Origin: Miltoncostaea sp050249835
GTDB lineage: Bacteria; Actinomycetota; Thermoleophilia; Miltoncostaeales; Miltoncostaeaceae
Direction: 5' to 3'
Length of the DNA stretch: 59,301 nucleotides
Assembly (NCBI GenBank): GCA_050249835.1
Contig: JBFWPT010000023.1
Coordinates: forward strand, 1 to 59,301
Made by a program: the position numbers and the translations under genes. Position 1 is the first letter of the stretch. Every line of letters starts with the position of its first letter. The notes under the pieces were generated by a model that searched no databases, was not told the origin of the DNA, and saw only the letters and a list, made by a program, of their open reading frames with translations. Shown here piece by piece: positions 12,726-21,515 of this stretch.

Positions 12726-13259
12726 TCAGGTGAGCTTCTTGACCTGGTCGAACGAGAGCTCGGCCGGCGTCTCGCGGCCGAAGATGCTGACCAGGACCTT
12801 GAGGCGGCCCTGCTCGGCGTTGATCTCCGCGATCTCGCCGGTGAAGTCGGAGAGGGGGCCCGCGATGACCTTGACGCTCTCGCCCACCGTGAAGTCGGCC
12901 CGGACCTTCGGGCGCTCCTGGGTCGCGACGTTCAGGAGGCGGTCGACCTCCATCTGCGTCAGCGGCACGGGCTCGTTCTCGCGCCCGCCGCCACCGACGA
13001 AGCCGGTGACCCCGGGCGTGTTCTTCACGAGCCACAGGGCGTCGGGGGTCATGTCCATGTTGACCAGCACGTACCCCGGCAGGCGGCGCTTCTCGGTCTG
13101 GACCTTCTGGCCGTCCTTCGTCTCCACGACCTGCTCGGTCGGGATGACGACGTCGCGCACGCGCTCGCGCTGCCCGAGGGAGACGAGCCGGTGCTCGAGG
13201 TTGGCCTTCACCTTCTTCTCGTGGCCGGAGTAGGTGTTGATGACGTACCAGCGGAACAC
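12726..13259 (-). CDS. nusG: transcription termination/antitermination protein NusG
   Basis: Elongation factor that binds RNA polymerase beta' and links it to Rho or the ribosome. It is 177 residues from a GTG start at 13259. The NGN domain is visible (FRWYVINTYSGHEKKVKANL ... GYVLVNMDMTPDALWLVKNT ... VTGFVGGG) and a C-terminal KOW domain (FTVGESVKVIAGPLSDFTGE). The length is close to the E. coli form, so it lacks the long acidic N-terminal extension of many actinobacterial NusG proteins. It lies 19 bp after secE. Confidence 0.98.
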   Translation of the reverse strand: MFRWYVINTYSGHEKKVKANLEHRLVSLGQRERVRDVVIPTEQVVETKDGQKVQTEKRRLPGYVLVNMDMTPDALWLVKNTPGVTGFVGGGGRENEPVPLTQMEVDRLLNVATQERPKVRADFTVGESVKVIAGPLSDFTGEIAEINAEQGRLKVLVSIFGRETPAELSFDQVKKLT

Positions 13260-13278
13260 GCTTGTCAGTGCCTCTCGG

Positions 13279-13650
13279 TCAGAAGATCGCGTCGACGACG
13301 CGCTCGAAGATGGAGTCGAGCGCCCAGAGATAGACCGAGACGATAGCGACGACCACCAGGACGACCGCGGTCGACTGCATCAGCGTCGTCCGGTCGGGCC
13401 AGGAGACCTTCTTCAGCTCGGCGATGACCTCGGAGATGAAGCGGGAGCCGCCCCGGCCGCGCTGCTGCGCGACGGCCTTGGTGACGGAGCCGGCCTTCTC
13501 GGGCTTGCGCCGCTGCCCGGGCTGGTTCGGCTTGGGGTTCGGACGGGCCGCGTCGGACTTCCGCTTCGCGGGCACGCGCGCTCCGCCCGGGGCCGGCTGC
13601 GCGCCGTCCCCCGACTTGTCCTGCCCGCGTGCGGGTCGGATGCGCGCCAT
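13279..13650 (-). CDS. secE: preprotein translocase subunit SecE
   Basis: Single-span subunit of the SecYEG channel, 123 residues. The first 65-70 residues are a basic, proline-rich, probably disordered extension. The conserved SecE core follows: FISEVIAELKKVSWPDRTT and one hydrophobic segment (STAVVLVVVAIVSVYLWAL). It is immediately upstream of nusG and downstream of tRNA-Trp, the classical arrangement. Confidence 0.96.
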   Translation of the reverse strand: MARIRPARGQDKSGDGAQPAPGGARVPAKRKSDAARPNPKPNQPGQRRKPEKAGSVTKAVAQQRGRGGSRFISEVIAELKKVSWPDRTTLMQSTAVVLVVVAIVSVYLWALDSIFERVVDAIF

Positions 13651-13680
13651 CGTCAGGTGACCATCATTCGTCGTGGACTA

Positions 13681-13753
13681 CAGGGCCGGAGGGACTCGAA
13701 CCCCCAACCCCCGGTTTTGGAGACCGGTGCTCTACCAGTTGAGCTACGACCCT
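13681..13753 (-). tRNA. trnW: tRNA-Trp (CCA anticodon)
   Basis: A full cloverleaf reads on the minus strand. The acceptor stem is AGGGTCG pairing with CGGCCCT (one G-U), the D arm contains AGCTCAACTGGTAGAGC, the anticodon loop CTCCAAA gives anticodon CCA, and the T arm contains GGTTCGAGTCC. The discriminator base is G, as expected for tryptophan. The 3' CCA is not encoded. It lies between rpmG and secE. A perfect stem TACGCCCC/GGGGCGTA (13758-13775) between rpmG and the tRNA may help 5' processing. Confidence 0.97.
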
Positions 13754-13779
13754 TCGGTACGCCCCGGGGGGCGTATGCC

Positions 13780-13911
13780 CTACCGCGTCTCCTTGTGCGG
13801 CGTGTGGCGGCCACACCACCGGCAGAACTTCCGGAACTCGATTCGGTCCGGCGTGTTCCGGCGACTCTTCATGGTCTGGTAGTTCCGACGCTTGCATTCC
13901 TCGCAAGCCAT
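13780..13911 (-). CDS. rpmG: 50S ribosomal protein L33, zinc-binding form
   Basis: Only 43 residues: MACEECKRRNYQTMKSRRNT ... KFCRWCGRHTPHKETR. The cysteine pairs C3-C6 and C30-C33 are those of the zinc-ribbon (C+) form of L33, so it should bind Zn and not be the zinc-independent paralogue. It heads the minus-strand cluster, followed by tRNA-Trp and secE as in many bacteria. No tuf gene is next to it. Confidence 0.96.
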   Translation of the reverse strand: MACEECKRRNYQTMKSRRNTPDRIEFRKFCRWCGRHTPHKETR

Positions 13912-14033
13912 CGTCACGGCGATGCGCTGGCCTGGTGCCACAGCAGGACGACTCCACTCCGGGGACGGGCTCCGGCGAGGCTAGCACAGCCGGGGTGCCC
14001 CGGCGGCGGGCCGCCGCTAGGGTTCGCCGCACC

Positions 14034-16859
14034 GTGACCGGGGGCCGCGACACCCCGCTCGTCGAGCGCGAGACCGAGCTCGGGCTGCTGGACGGGCTGG
14101 CGGCCGGGGCCGCCGCGGGACGGCCGGGCATCGCCGTCGTGGAGGGGCCCGCCGGCATCGGGAAAAGCCGGCTGATCGCGGAGCTCCGGGCCTGCGCGCG
14201 CGGGCACGGGCTGCGGGAGCTGACGGCCCGCGGCGGCGAGCTGGAGCGGGAGTTCCCCTTCGGCGTGGTGCGCCAGCTCCTCGAGCCCGCGCTCGCGCCG
14301 GCGGGCGCGCGCGAGCGCCTCCTGACGGGGGCGGCCGCGGCGGCGCGCCCGGTGTTCGAGTCCGTGGAGAGCCCGCCCGCGGACGACCGGGGCGACGTCA
14401 CCTTCGCCGCCCTCCACGGCCTCTTCTGGCTCACGGCGGATCTCGCGGAGGAGGGCCCGCTGCTCGTGGTGGTGGACGACCTCCACTGGTGCGACCGCCC
14501 CTCCCTGCGGTTCCTCGCCTACCTCGCCCGGCGCCTCGACGGCCTGCCCGTGCTGCTGGCGCTGGGGCTGCGCTCGGCGGACCCGGGCACCGACCCCGCG
14601 CTGGTCGGCGAGCTGGCCGGGGCGCCGGAGGCCGTGCCGATCCGCCCGGGGCCGCTCGGGCCGGACGGCGTCGCCGCGCTCGCCGGGGCCCGCCTGGGCG
14701 GAGAGCCCGACCCCGCGTTCGCGGACGCCTGCCTCGAGGCCACCGGCGGCAACCCGCTGCTGCTCGGCCAGCTCCTGCTGGCGCTCGCCGACGACGGGGT
14801 GGCCCCGGGCGCGGACGGGCTCGACGCGGTGCGGCGGGCGCGGCCGCGCGCCGCCTCCCGGACGGTGCTGGCGCGCCTGCGCCGCCTGCCGCCCGACGCG
14901 GCGGCCGTCGCCCGCGCGCTCGCCGTCCTCGGGGACGGCGCCGGGCTGCCCGTGCTCGCGGCGCTCGCCGGGATGGACGAGGCGCGGGCCGCCGCGGCGG
15001 CGGAGGCGCTCGCCCGCGCCGAGATCCTCCGGGCCGAGCCGCCCCTGGGGTTCGCCCACCCGCTGGTGCGCGACGCGGTCTACCACGAGCTGCCGCCGGG
15101 GAGCCGCGAGCTCCACCACGCCGAGGCCGCGCGCGTGCTGGCGGACGCGGGCGCCCCGGCCGAGCAGGTGGCGACGCAGCTCCTGGCTGCGCCGCGCCGG
15201 GGCGATCCCTGGGCGGCGGACGTGCTCGCCGCCGCGGCGGCGTCGGCCCGCCACCGCGGCGCCGCCGACAGCGCGGTGGCCCACCTGTCCCGCGCGCTGG
15301 AGGAGCCGCCGCCGCCCGGCCGGCGCGGCCCGCTGCGGCTGGAGCTGGGCCTGGCCGCGGCGGCGGTGGACGGGCCGCTCGCCGCCCGGCACCTCGCCGT
15401 CGCCCTCGGGGAGCTCCCCGGCGCGCGCGCCCGCGCCGTCGCCGCCAGCGCCCTGGCCCGCTGCCTGCTGTTCACCGCGCCGCCGGACGAGGCCGTCGCG
15501 GTGGCGCGGCGGGCGGCGGCCGAGGCGCCGCCGGAGCTGGACGACCTGCGCCACGGCCTGGAGGCGGCGGCGGTGCTGGGGCTCACGTTCGGCGCGGAGA
15601 CGGGGGCGGACGGGCCGCCGGCATGGGACCGGGTGCCCCGCCCCGCGGAGGGACCGGGGGCGCGGGCGCTGGCGGCGGTCGCGGCCTGGGACCACGCACT
15701 CACCGGCGGGCAGGCCGGGCCGTGCGCCGCGCTCGCCCTGGACGCGCTGGCCGGAGGCGGCCTGGTGGCCGTGGGCGACGACGTCGGGGCGGGGACGGCC
15801 GTCGCGGTGCTGGTGCTCGCCGAGCGGGACGAGGCCCTCGACGCCCTCGACGCCATGGAGGCGGAGGGCTTCCGCCACGGCTCGCACTTCGCCGTCAACA
15901 CCTCGCACTACTTCCGCGGCGGGGCGTGGCTGGGCCGCGGCGAGCTGGCCGACGCCGAGGCCTCGCTGCGCCGGGCGATGGAGATCGCCGGGCTGTGGGG
16001 CGACGTGACCTGGGAGGTGGCCGAGCTCGCCCGCGTGCTCGTCGAGCGTGGCGACCTGCCCGGTGCCCGCGCGCTGCTCGACGGCGCCGTCACCCACGCG
16101 CCCCGCTCGGTCCCCGCCCACGGCCTCCGCCGCGCCCGGCTCGCGCTGCTGCTGGCCGAGGGGCGCGCCCAGGAGGCGCTGGCAGTGGCGGACGAGTACG
16201 CCGCCCACCTGGGACGGATCGTCAACCCGGCCTTCGCCCCGTGGCGGTCGCTGACGGCGCTCGCCCTGGACGGCGACGGGCGGACGGCGGAGGCCGTGGC
16301 GCTCGCGGGGGAGGAGCTCGCGCCGGCGCGCCGCTGGGGCGCCCCCGGCACGGTGGGCCGGTCGCTCCGGGTGCTGGGCACGTTGGAGCGGGAGGAGGGC
16401 CTGGACCACCTGCACGAGGCGGTGGCGCTGCTGGAGGCGTCGCCCGCCCGCCTGGAGCAGGCGCGGGCGCTGCTGGCCCTGGGGTCGGCCCTGCGCCGGT
16501 CGGGGCGGCGCCGCGACGCGCGGCCGCCCCTGCTCCGCGCCCTGGAGCTCGCCGACCGCTGCGGCGCCCCCCGGGTCGCCGAGACGGCGCGGACCGAGCT
16601 CTACGCGGCCGGCGCACGCCCGCGCACGCCGGCGCTCGCGGGCGCCGAGGCGCTCACGGCGAGCGAGCGGCGGGTGGCCGCCCTCGCGGCCGAGGGGCGC
16701 ACCAACAAGGAGATCGCCCAGGCCCTCTTCGTGACGCTGAAGACGGTCGAGGTGCACCTCTCCCACGCGTACCGCAAGCTCGGGATCGCGTCCCGCCGGG
16801 AGCTGGGGGCGGCGCTCGGCGGCGCAGAGTCGCGGGTCGACGTCAGGGGTCGCCCCTGA
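14034..16859 (+). CDS. LAL-type (large ATP-binding LuxR) transcriptional regulator
   Basis: A 941-residue regulator of the MalT/LAL class. The GTG start 14034 gives MTGGRDTPLVERETELGLLD. TAGGGT at 14018-14023, ten bases upstream, may be a -10 box. The N-terminal STAND/AAA ATPase has Walker A GPAGIGKS (38-45) and Walker B LLVVVDDLHWCD. The middle is a helical, TPR-like Ala/Leu-rich array, the usual sensor region. The C-terminal LuxR helix-turn-helix contains LTASERRVAALAAEGRTNKE and TLKTVEVHLSHAYRKLGI. The inducer is unknown. The oxidoreductase gene 59 bp downstream is the natural candidate target. Confidence 0.93.
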   Translation: MTGGRDTPLVERETELGLLDGLAAGAAAGRPGIAVVEGPAGIGKSRLIAELRACARGHGLRELTARGGELEREFPFGVVRQLLEPALAPAGARERLLTGAAAAARPVFESVESPPADDRGDVTFAALHGLFWLTADLAEEGPLLVVVDDLHWCDRPSLRFLAYLARRLDGLPVLLALGLRSADPGTDPALVGELAGAPEAVPIRPGPLGPDGVAALAGARLGGEPDPAFADACLEATGGNPLLLGQLLLALADDGVAPGADGLDAVRRARPRAASRTVLARLRRLPPDAAAVARALAVLGDGAGLPVLAALAGMDEARAAAAAEALARAEILRAEPPLGFAHPLVRDAVYHELPPGSRELHHAEAARVLADAGAPAEQVATQLLAAPRRGDPWAADVLAAAAASARHRGAADSAVAHLSRALEEPPPPGRRGPLRLELGLAAAAVDGPLAARHLAVALGELPGARARAVAASALARCLLFTAPPDEAVAVARRAAAEAPPELDDLRHGLEAAAVLGLTFGAETGADGPPAWDRVPRPAEGPGARALAAVAAWDHALTGGQAGPCAALALDALAGGGLVAVGDDVGAGTAVAVLVLAERDEALDALDAMEAEGFRHGSHFAVNTSHYFRGGAWLGRGELADAEASLRRAMEIAGLWGDVTWEVAELARVLVERGDLPGARALLDGAVTHAPRSVPAHGLRRARLALLLAEGRAQEALAVADEYAAHLGRIVNPAFAPWRSLTALALDGDGRTAEAVALAGEELAPARRWGAPGTVGRSLRVLGTLEREEGLDHLHEAVALLEASPARLEQARALLALGSALRRSGRRRDARPPLLRALELADRCGAPRVAETARTELYAAGARPRTPALAGAEALTASERRVAALAAEGRTNKEIAQALFVTLKTVEVHLSHAYRKLGIASRRELGAALGGAESRVDVRGRP

Positions 16860-16918
16860 CGCGGTGAGGGCCCGGCGCGTCCGAGGGTGGCGGGGACCCT
16901 CGACGCAAGGAGCCCCTC

Positions 16919-18316
16919 ATGCTCACCATCGACCACCCCGCCGCCCGGCTGTCCGACCGGATCGTCCTCGACGGCGACCCCGGCTGGGACGACGCCCGCC
17001 GGGCCTTCGACCTGCTGGTGGACCAGCGGCCGGCGGCCGTCGTCGCGGCGCGCGACGAGCGCGACGTGATCGCCGCCGTCCGGTACGCCCGCGCCCAGGG
17101 CCTGCGGGTGGCGCCGCAGGGGACCGGGCACGGCGCGGCGTCGCTCGGCGACCTCTCGGACGCCGTCATCGTCAACGCCTCGGCGCTCGACGCGGTGCGG
17201 ATCGACGCGGAGCGCCTCACGGTGCGCGTCGGCGCCGGCGCCATCTGGCGCCAGGTCGCCGCCCCCCTGTCGGACCTGGGCCTCGCGTGCCTCCACGGGT
17301 CGTCGCCCGACGTCGGCATCGCCGGCTACTCGCTCGGGGGCGGCATCGGCTGGCTCGCCCGCCGCCACGGCATGCAGGCCAACCGCGTCACGGCGATCGA
17401 GCTGGTGACGGCCGACGGCGACCTCATCCGCGCGGACGCGGCGAGCGAGCCCGACCTGTTCTGGGCGCTGCGCGGCGGCGGCGGCAACTTCGGCGTGGTC
17501 ACGGCGATCGAGTTCGGCGTCGTCCCGCTGCCGGAGGTCTACGCCGGCGCGCTCATGTTCCCGTTCCCGCAGGCCCCCGAGGTGCTGCACGCGTGGAACG
17601 ACCTGCTCCCGTCGCTGCCGGACGAGCTGATGTCCTGGGCGACCATCTTCCACCTGCCCGACACGCCCGACATGCCGCCGGAGATGCGCGGCGCGTCGCT
17701 CACGGTCGTGATGGCGGCCCACCTCGGCCCCGAGGAGGAGGGGCGCGCCCTGCTGGAGCCGCTGCGGCGCCTCGGCCCGGTGGAGGACACGTTCGCGACG
17801 GCGCCGCCGTCCGTGCTCGCAGGCCTCGCGATGGAGGACCCCGTGGAGCCGTTCCCGTTCCTGACGGCGCACGGCCTGCTGGGCGACCTGCCGCCCGCCG
17901 GCATCGACGCCCTGCTGGACGCGGCCGGCCCGGGCTCCCCCGCCGGGACCGCGCTGACGATGCTCCAGCTGCGGCACATGGGCGGCGCGCTCGGCCGGAG
18001 CGCCCCGGGCGCCGGGGCGCGGGCCACCCTGCCCGGCGCGGTCAGCCTGCTGGGCCTCGGCGTCGTCGAGGACGAGGCCGGCGAGGCCGCGGTGCGCGAC
18101 GCCCTCGGGGCCGTGGGCGTCGCCGCGGCCGTGCACCGCGTCGGCGACTACCCCAACTTCGTGGAGCACCCGGCGGACGCGAGCGCGTTCTGGGACGCGG
18201 CCACCTGGCGGCGGCTGCGCGCGGTCAAGCGGGCGTACGACCCGGACGACCTCTTCCGGGGCAACCACCACATCCCGCCGGCGGCGCCGGCGGGGGCCGC
18301 CTCGCGGGCGGCCTGA
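16919..18316 (+). CDS. FAD-binding oxidoreductase, berberine-bridge-enzyme-like
   Basis: Flavoprotein oxidase/dehydrogenase of 465 residues with AAGGAG ribosome-binding site 6 nt upstream of ATG. It has a PCMH-type FAD domain (RPAAVVAARDERDVIAAVRY, then APQGTGHGAASLGDL with the candidate flavin-linked His) and a conserved GYSLGGGIGWLARRHG loop. The C-terminal BBE segment is DYPNFVEHP ... YDPDDLFRGNHHIPP. The position that is Cys in bicovalent BBE enzymes is Ser here (GSSPDVG), so at most a single covalent link is expected. No signal peptide was seen. The substrate is unknown. Confidence 0.92.
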   Translation: MLTIDHPAARLSDRIVLDGDPGWDDARRAFDLLVDQRPAAVVAARDERDVIAAVRYARAQGLRVAPQGTGHGAASLGDLSDAVIVNASALDAVRIDAERLTVRVGAGAIWRQVAAPLSDLGLACLHGSSPDVGIAGYSLGGGIGWLARRHGMQANRVTAIELVTADGDLIRADAASEPDLFWALRGGGGNFGVVTAIEFGVVPLPEVYAGALMFPFPQAPEVLHAWNDLLPSLPDELMSWATIFHLPDTPDMPPEMRGASLTVVMAAHLGPEEEGRALLEPLRRLGPVEDTFATAPPSVLAGLAMEDPVEPFPFLTAHGLLGDLPPAGIDALLDAAGPGSPAGTALTMLQLRHMGGALGRSAPGAGARATLPGAVSLLGLGVVEDEAGEAAVRDALGAVGVAAAVHRVGDYPNFVEHPADASAFWDAATWRRLRAVKRAYDPDDLFRGNHHIPPAAPAGAASRAA

Positions 18317-18595
18317 CTAGGAGGTGCGGAGGCCGGCCCGGCGGAGGCGGGCGGCCGGGGACTGCGCGGCGGCCGCCTCCGCGAGGGCGGCCGCCCGCAG
18401 CAGGGCGGCGGCGGCGCGCTGGAGGTCGAGGCCGGTGGGGGTCTCCTCCGGGTCCACGCCGAGGATGCCGGAGAGGCGCCGGTACTCGTTGACGAGCGGC
18501 GGGCGGGCCTTGGCGTTCGGCGACCCGGCCGAGCGGACGCGCTGGCAGAGGGTCTGGACCTGGGCGACGGTCACGGGCTCGAGGGACGGGCTCAT
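18317..18595 (-). CDS. hypothetical protein, 92 aa
   Basis: Soluble small protein, MSPSLEPVTVAQVQTLCQRV, then a conserved-looking segment (VNEYRRLSGILGVDPEETPT) and an Ala/Leu-rich helix (RAAAALLRAAALAEAAAAQ). The ATG overlaps the stop of the upstream gene (ATGA), so the two are translationally coupled. The end abuts the convergent FAD oxidoreductase with no gap. Function not recognised. Confidence 0.65.
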   Translation of the reverse strand: MSPSLEPVTVAQVQTLCQRVRSAGSPNAKARPPLVNEYRRLSGILGVDPEETPTGLDLQRAAAALLRAAALAEAAAAQSPAARLRRAGLRTS

Positions 18596-18849
18596 GTCAT
18601 CTCTCCTGGGGCTCCCCCGACCGGGAGGAGCAGGGTTTCGCGGGCGAGGACGTCGACCGAGACCAGGAACCGCCGGCCGAGGGGGCCGAGCTCGAACTCC
18701 TCCTGGACGTCGAAGACGTCGTGGCCGCGGCCGATGGCGTGGCCACGGACGCGCAGCGGCGCCTCCGTGTGGGGGTCGAGGGCGTCCAGCCCGTGGGCGA
18801 GGCTGCGGCGGGCACGCGCCGTGAGCCGGGGTTCGTCGAGCGGGTTCAT
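18592..18849 (-). CDS. hypothetical protein, 85 aa
   Basis: Small protein MNPLDEPRLTARARRSLAHG ... RVRGHAIGRGHDVFDVQEEF ... LGRRFLVSVDVLARETLLLP. It looks like a compact alpha/beta domain and has no membrane segment or known motif. It forms a two-gene unit with the 92-aa gene (4-bp overlap) and is divergent from the acyl-CoA ligase, 87 bp away. No clear ribosome-binding site was found, so the start is tentative. Confidence 0.55.
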   Translation of the reverse strand: MNPLDEPRLTARARRSLAHGLDALDPHTEAPLRVRGHAIGRGHDVFDVQEEFELGPLGRRFLVSVDVLARETLLLPVGGAPGEMT

Positions 18850-18936
18850 GTGGTGATGGGATCGGCCGCGCGGCGGGCGGTCTTGACCCCCGGTGCCGGA
18901 CCATGGCCGGCCGCGGTGTGGTCTACTCCCGGGCCG

Positions 18937-20574
18937 ATGGCCGAGTGGTCCGACTGGTACCGGCGCGAGGACCCCACCACCTGGGTCCTCCCCTCCATCC
19001 TCCGGCGGCGCGCCGAGGAGCACCCCGACCGCGACTACCTGCGGGTCGGCGACGGCCCCTGGCTGTCGTACGGCGAGGTCGACGCGCGCGCGAGCCGGGT
19101 GGCGAACGCGCTCGTCGCGCGGGGCCTGAAGCCGGGCGAGGCGGTGTCCACGCTCATGCCGAACTGCGAGGAGAACCTCGCCACCTGGTTCGGCATCCAG
19201 CGCGCGGGCGGCGTGCAGTGCCCGATCAACCTCGCGTACCGCGGCGACTTCCTGTCGTGGGTCATCAACCTGCCGCAGTCCCGGTTCCTGGTGGTCGACC
19301 ACCAGTTCCTGGGGCGCCTGGAGCACGTCGCCGCCGACCTGCCCCACCTGGAGCACGTGATCGTGCTGGAGCGGGGCGAGCGCGACGGGCCGGACCCGTC
19401 GCTGCGGTGGGAGCCGTGGTCCGTCCTGATGGACGCGCCCGACTCCGACCCCGGCGTGGAGGTCCGGTGGACCGACGACGCCCGGATCATGTTCACGTCG
19501 GGCACCACCGGCCGCTCGAAGGGGGCCATCAAGCAGCAGGCCTCCGACTACTTCTCGGGGCGCACCTACATCGAGGTCTGCGGGGTCACGGTGGAGGACA
19601 CCTTCTTCTCCTGCCTGCCGCTCTTCCACTCGAACGCCCAGGTGCTCGCGGCCTACCCGGCGATGATCGCCGGGGCGCGGATCGCCTACGTCGAGCGGTA
19701 CTCGTCGTCCCAGTTCTGGGGCCAGGTGGTCGACGCCGGCGCGACGATCCTGAACACGGTCAGCGCGATCAACTACTTCATCTGGAACACCCCGCCGGGC
19801 GACCTGGACCGCGCCCACACGGTGTCCCGGATCATGGCGATGCCCGCGCCGAAGGACCTGTACGAGCGGTTCGAGGAGCGCTTCGGCGTCCGGTTCATCG
19901 AGGGCTACGGCCTCACCGAGACCGGGATGGTCACCTACCACCCGCCCGGCCGCCCCCCGCGCCCCGGCTCCTGCGGCGTGGCGACGCCCGGCTTCGAGGT
20001 GAGCGTCGTCGAGCCCGGCACCGACCGGCCGCTCCCCCCGGACACGCCCGGCGAGATCGTGGTCGACATGAAGATGCCGAACATCGTCATGCGCTCCTAC
20101 GCGGGCATGCCCGAGAAGACGGCCGAGGACTTCCGCAACCTCAAGCTCCACACGGGCGACCTGGGCCGCCTGGACGAGGACGGCTACCTCTACTTCCTGG
20201 ACCGCGTGAAGGACTACATCCGCCGCCGCGGCGAGAACGTGTCGTCGATGGAGGTGGAGCGCATCGTCGGCTCCCACCCCCACGTGCTGGAGGCCGCGGC
20301 GATCGGCGTCAAGGCGCTCGAGGGCGCGTCCGCCGAGGACGAGATCCTGGTCTGCCTGGTGGCGCACGGCGACGTCGACATCGACCTGGGCGCCCTGCTC
20401 TCCTGGCTCGACGAGCGGATGCCGTACTTCGCCGTCCCCCGCTTCCTGCGGGTGATGGACGACCTGCCGAAGACCCCCACCGAGCGCGTGCGCAAGGTGG
20501 AGCTGCGGGACGCCGGCCTGACCGCGGACACCTACGACCGCGTCGTGAGCGGGCCCCCGCCTCCCGGCCGGTGA
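18937..20574 (+). CDS. AMP-forming acyl-CoA synthetase/ligase (CaiC/FadD-like)
   Basis: ANL-superfamily enzyme of 545 residues that activates a carboxylic acid with ATP and CoA. Motifs: P-loop-like MFTSGTTGRSKGA, GYGLTETGM, LHTGDLGRLDEDGYLYFLDR and KDYIRRRGENVSS. The catalytic Lys region is KTPTERVRK. The overall order and the IWNTPPGD segment resemble crotonobetaine/carnitine-CoA ligases, but the acyl substrate cannot be read from sequence. TACTCC seven bases before the ATG is a near match to a leaderless -10 box. It is followed by a small gene with a 4-bp overlap. Confidence 0.92.
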   Translation: MAEWSDWYRREDPTTWVLPSILRRRAEEHPDRDYLRVGDGPWLSYGEVDARASRVANALVARGLKPGEAVSTLMPNCEENLATWFGIQRAGGVQCPINLAYRGDFLSWVINLPQSRFLVVDHQFLGRLEHVAADLPHLEHVIVLERGERDGPDPSLRWEPWSVLMDAPDSDPGVEVRWTDDARIMFTSGTTGRSKGAIKQQASDYFSGRTYIEVCGVTVEDTFFSCLPLFHSNAQVLAAYPAMIAGARIAYVERYSSSQFWGQVVDAGATILNTVSAINYFIWNTPPGDLDRAHTVSRIMAMPAPKDLYERFEERFGVRFIEGYGLTETGMVTYHPPGRPPRPGSCGVATPGFEVSVVEPGTDRPLPPDTPGEIVVDMKMPNIVMRSYAGMPEKTAEDFRNLKLHTGDLGRLDEDGYLYFLDRVKDYIRRRGENVSSMEVERIVGSHPHVLEAAAIGVKALEGASAEDEILVCLVAHGDVDIDLGALLSWLDERMPYFAVPRFLRVMDDLPKTPTERVRKVELRDAGLTADTYDRVVSGPPPPGR

Positions 20575-20819
20575 ACGACGACCTCGACCTGGGCGAGGCG
20601 GCCGACTACATCCTGTCGGAGCGCCCCGGACTGGGCGATGACGTGGTCTGGGCGGTGCTCAACGAGCTCGGCGCCCCGCCGGCGAAGGGGCAGGACAAGC
20701 TCGCCCTGCAGCTCATCGCGAGCGCCCGCCCCGAGGTGCGCGGGAAGGACGCCAAGCTCGTGATCCGCGAGTGGCGCGCGTACGCGGACCTCGCCGGTCA
20801 GGACGACTGGGAGGACTGA
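20571..20819 (+). CDS. hypothetical protein, 82 aa
   Basis: The GTG start overlaps the ligase stop (GTGA), so it is coupled to the acyl-CoA ligase. Acidic soluble protein MNDDLDLGEAADYILSERPG ... GDDVVWAVLNELGAPPAKGQ ... KLVIREWRAYADLAGQDDWE. No known motif. Its last 22 bp overlap the 3' end of the convergent TetR gene. The coupling suggests a role with the ligase, but that is inference only. Confidence 0.7.
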   Translation: MNDDLDLGEAADYILSERPGLGDDVVWAVLNELGAPPAKGQDKLALQLIASARPEVRGKDAKLVIREWRAYADLAGQDDWED

Positions 20820-21466
20820 CCGCCGCGCAGCGCCGTCCGGGCCTGCCGCAGGGTGACGGCCGCGGCGGCGACGGATGCCTCCGCCCGGGCGCGCTCGTCC
20901 CCGAGCCCGGTGAAGGCGGCGACGCTCATCCGGGGCAGGTGCGCCACGAGGTCCTCCGGCCCGAGGGCCCCCGTGATGACGAGGGACACGAGGCCGTGGG
21001 TCATCGCCCACAGCTCCAGGGCTGCGCCGCGGGCGTCGGTCCCGGCGTCGAACCGCCCCGCCTCCACGGCCCGCCGCGTCGCGTCGACCAGGACGTCGAA
21101 CGCGGTCGCGGCCTCGGGCGGAGGCGGCGCCCCGCCCCGCCCGTCGAACATGCGCGCGTACAGGTGCGGGTTGGCGAGGGCGTTGAGGACGTAGGCCGTG
21201 CCCGTAGCGGTGAGGTCGCGCACCGGGTCGTCCGTCGGGCGCAGTCGGGCCAGCCGCGCGTGGAGCCGGGCGAAGCCCTCGGCCCGCACCGCGTCCCAGA
21301 GGCCGTCCATCCCCCCGAAGTGCGTGTAGACGGCCATCGTCGAGGTGCCCGCCGACTCCGCCAGCGCGCGGAGCGTGGTGGGGCGTCCCAGGACGAGCGC
21401 CTCGGCGGCGCGCTCCACGAGGCGGGTGCGGACGTCGGGGTCTGGTGTGCGCGGCACGGCGGTCAT
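20798..21466 (-). CDS. TetR-family transcriptional regulator
   Basis: A 222-residue repressor-type protein. The N-terminal helix-turn-helix is PTTLRALAESAGTSTMAVYT followed by HFGGMDGLWDAV. The C-terminal ligand domain has GAALELWAMTHGLVSLVITG, as in the TetR_C_33-like group. It is divergent from ridA with a 49-bp intergenic region holding a palindrome. It is therefore probably autoregulated and controls ridA; the effector is unknown. The 3' end overlaps the convergent 82-aa gene by 22 bp. Confidence 0.92.
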   Translation of the reverse strand: MTAVPRTPDPDVRTRLVERAAEALVLGRPTTLRALAESAGTSTMAVYTHFGGMDGLWDAVRAEGFARLHARLARLRPTDDPVRDLTATGTAYVLNALANPHLYARMFDGRGGAPPPPEAATAFDVLVDATRRAVEAGRFDAGTDARGAALELWAMTHGLVSLVITGALGPEDLVAHLPRMSVAAFTGLGDERARAEASVAAAAVTLRQARTALRGGQSSQSS

Positions 21467-21467
21467 G

Positions 21468-21496
21468 GTATAACGTCGCTATGCATAACGCCGTTA
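21468..21496. promoter_or_regulatory. TetR/ridA operator-promoter region
   Basis: TATAAC at 21469-21474 is a likely -10 box for ridA. It is followed by the perfect palindrome TAACG-C-CGTTA (21486-21496), and TAACG also occurs at 21471-21475. On the minus strand TTATAC lies just before the tetR ATG. The palindrome would straddle the ridA start site, the usual place for TetR repression. Confidence 0.5.
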
Positions 21497-21515
21497 CCGA
21501 ACGAGGGAGGACGCC

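Noticed and set aside
13664..14434. 256-codon minus-strand frame over rpmG and tRNA-Trp
   Set aside because: It crosses a clear tRNA and the L33 gene in another frame and shows no family similarity.
13914..16766. 950-codon minus-strand frame opposite the LAL regulator
   Set aside because: Shadow of the plus-strand gene, which has Walker and LuxR motifs; the antisense frame has none.
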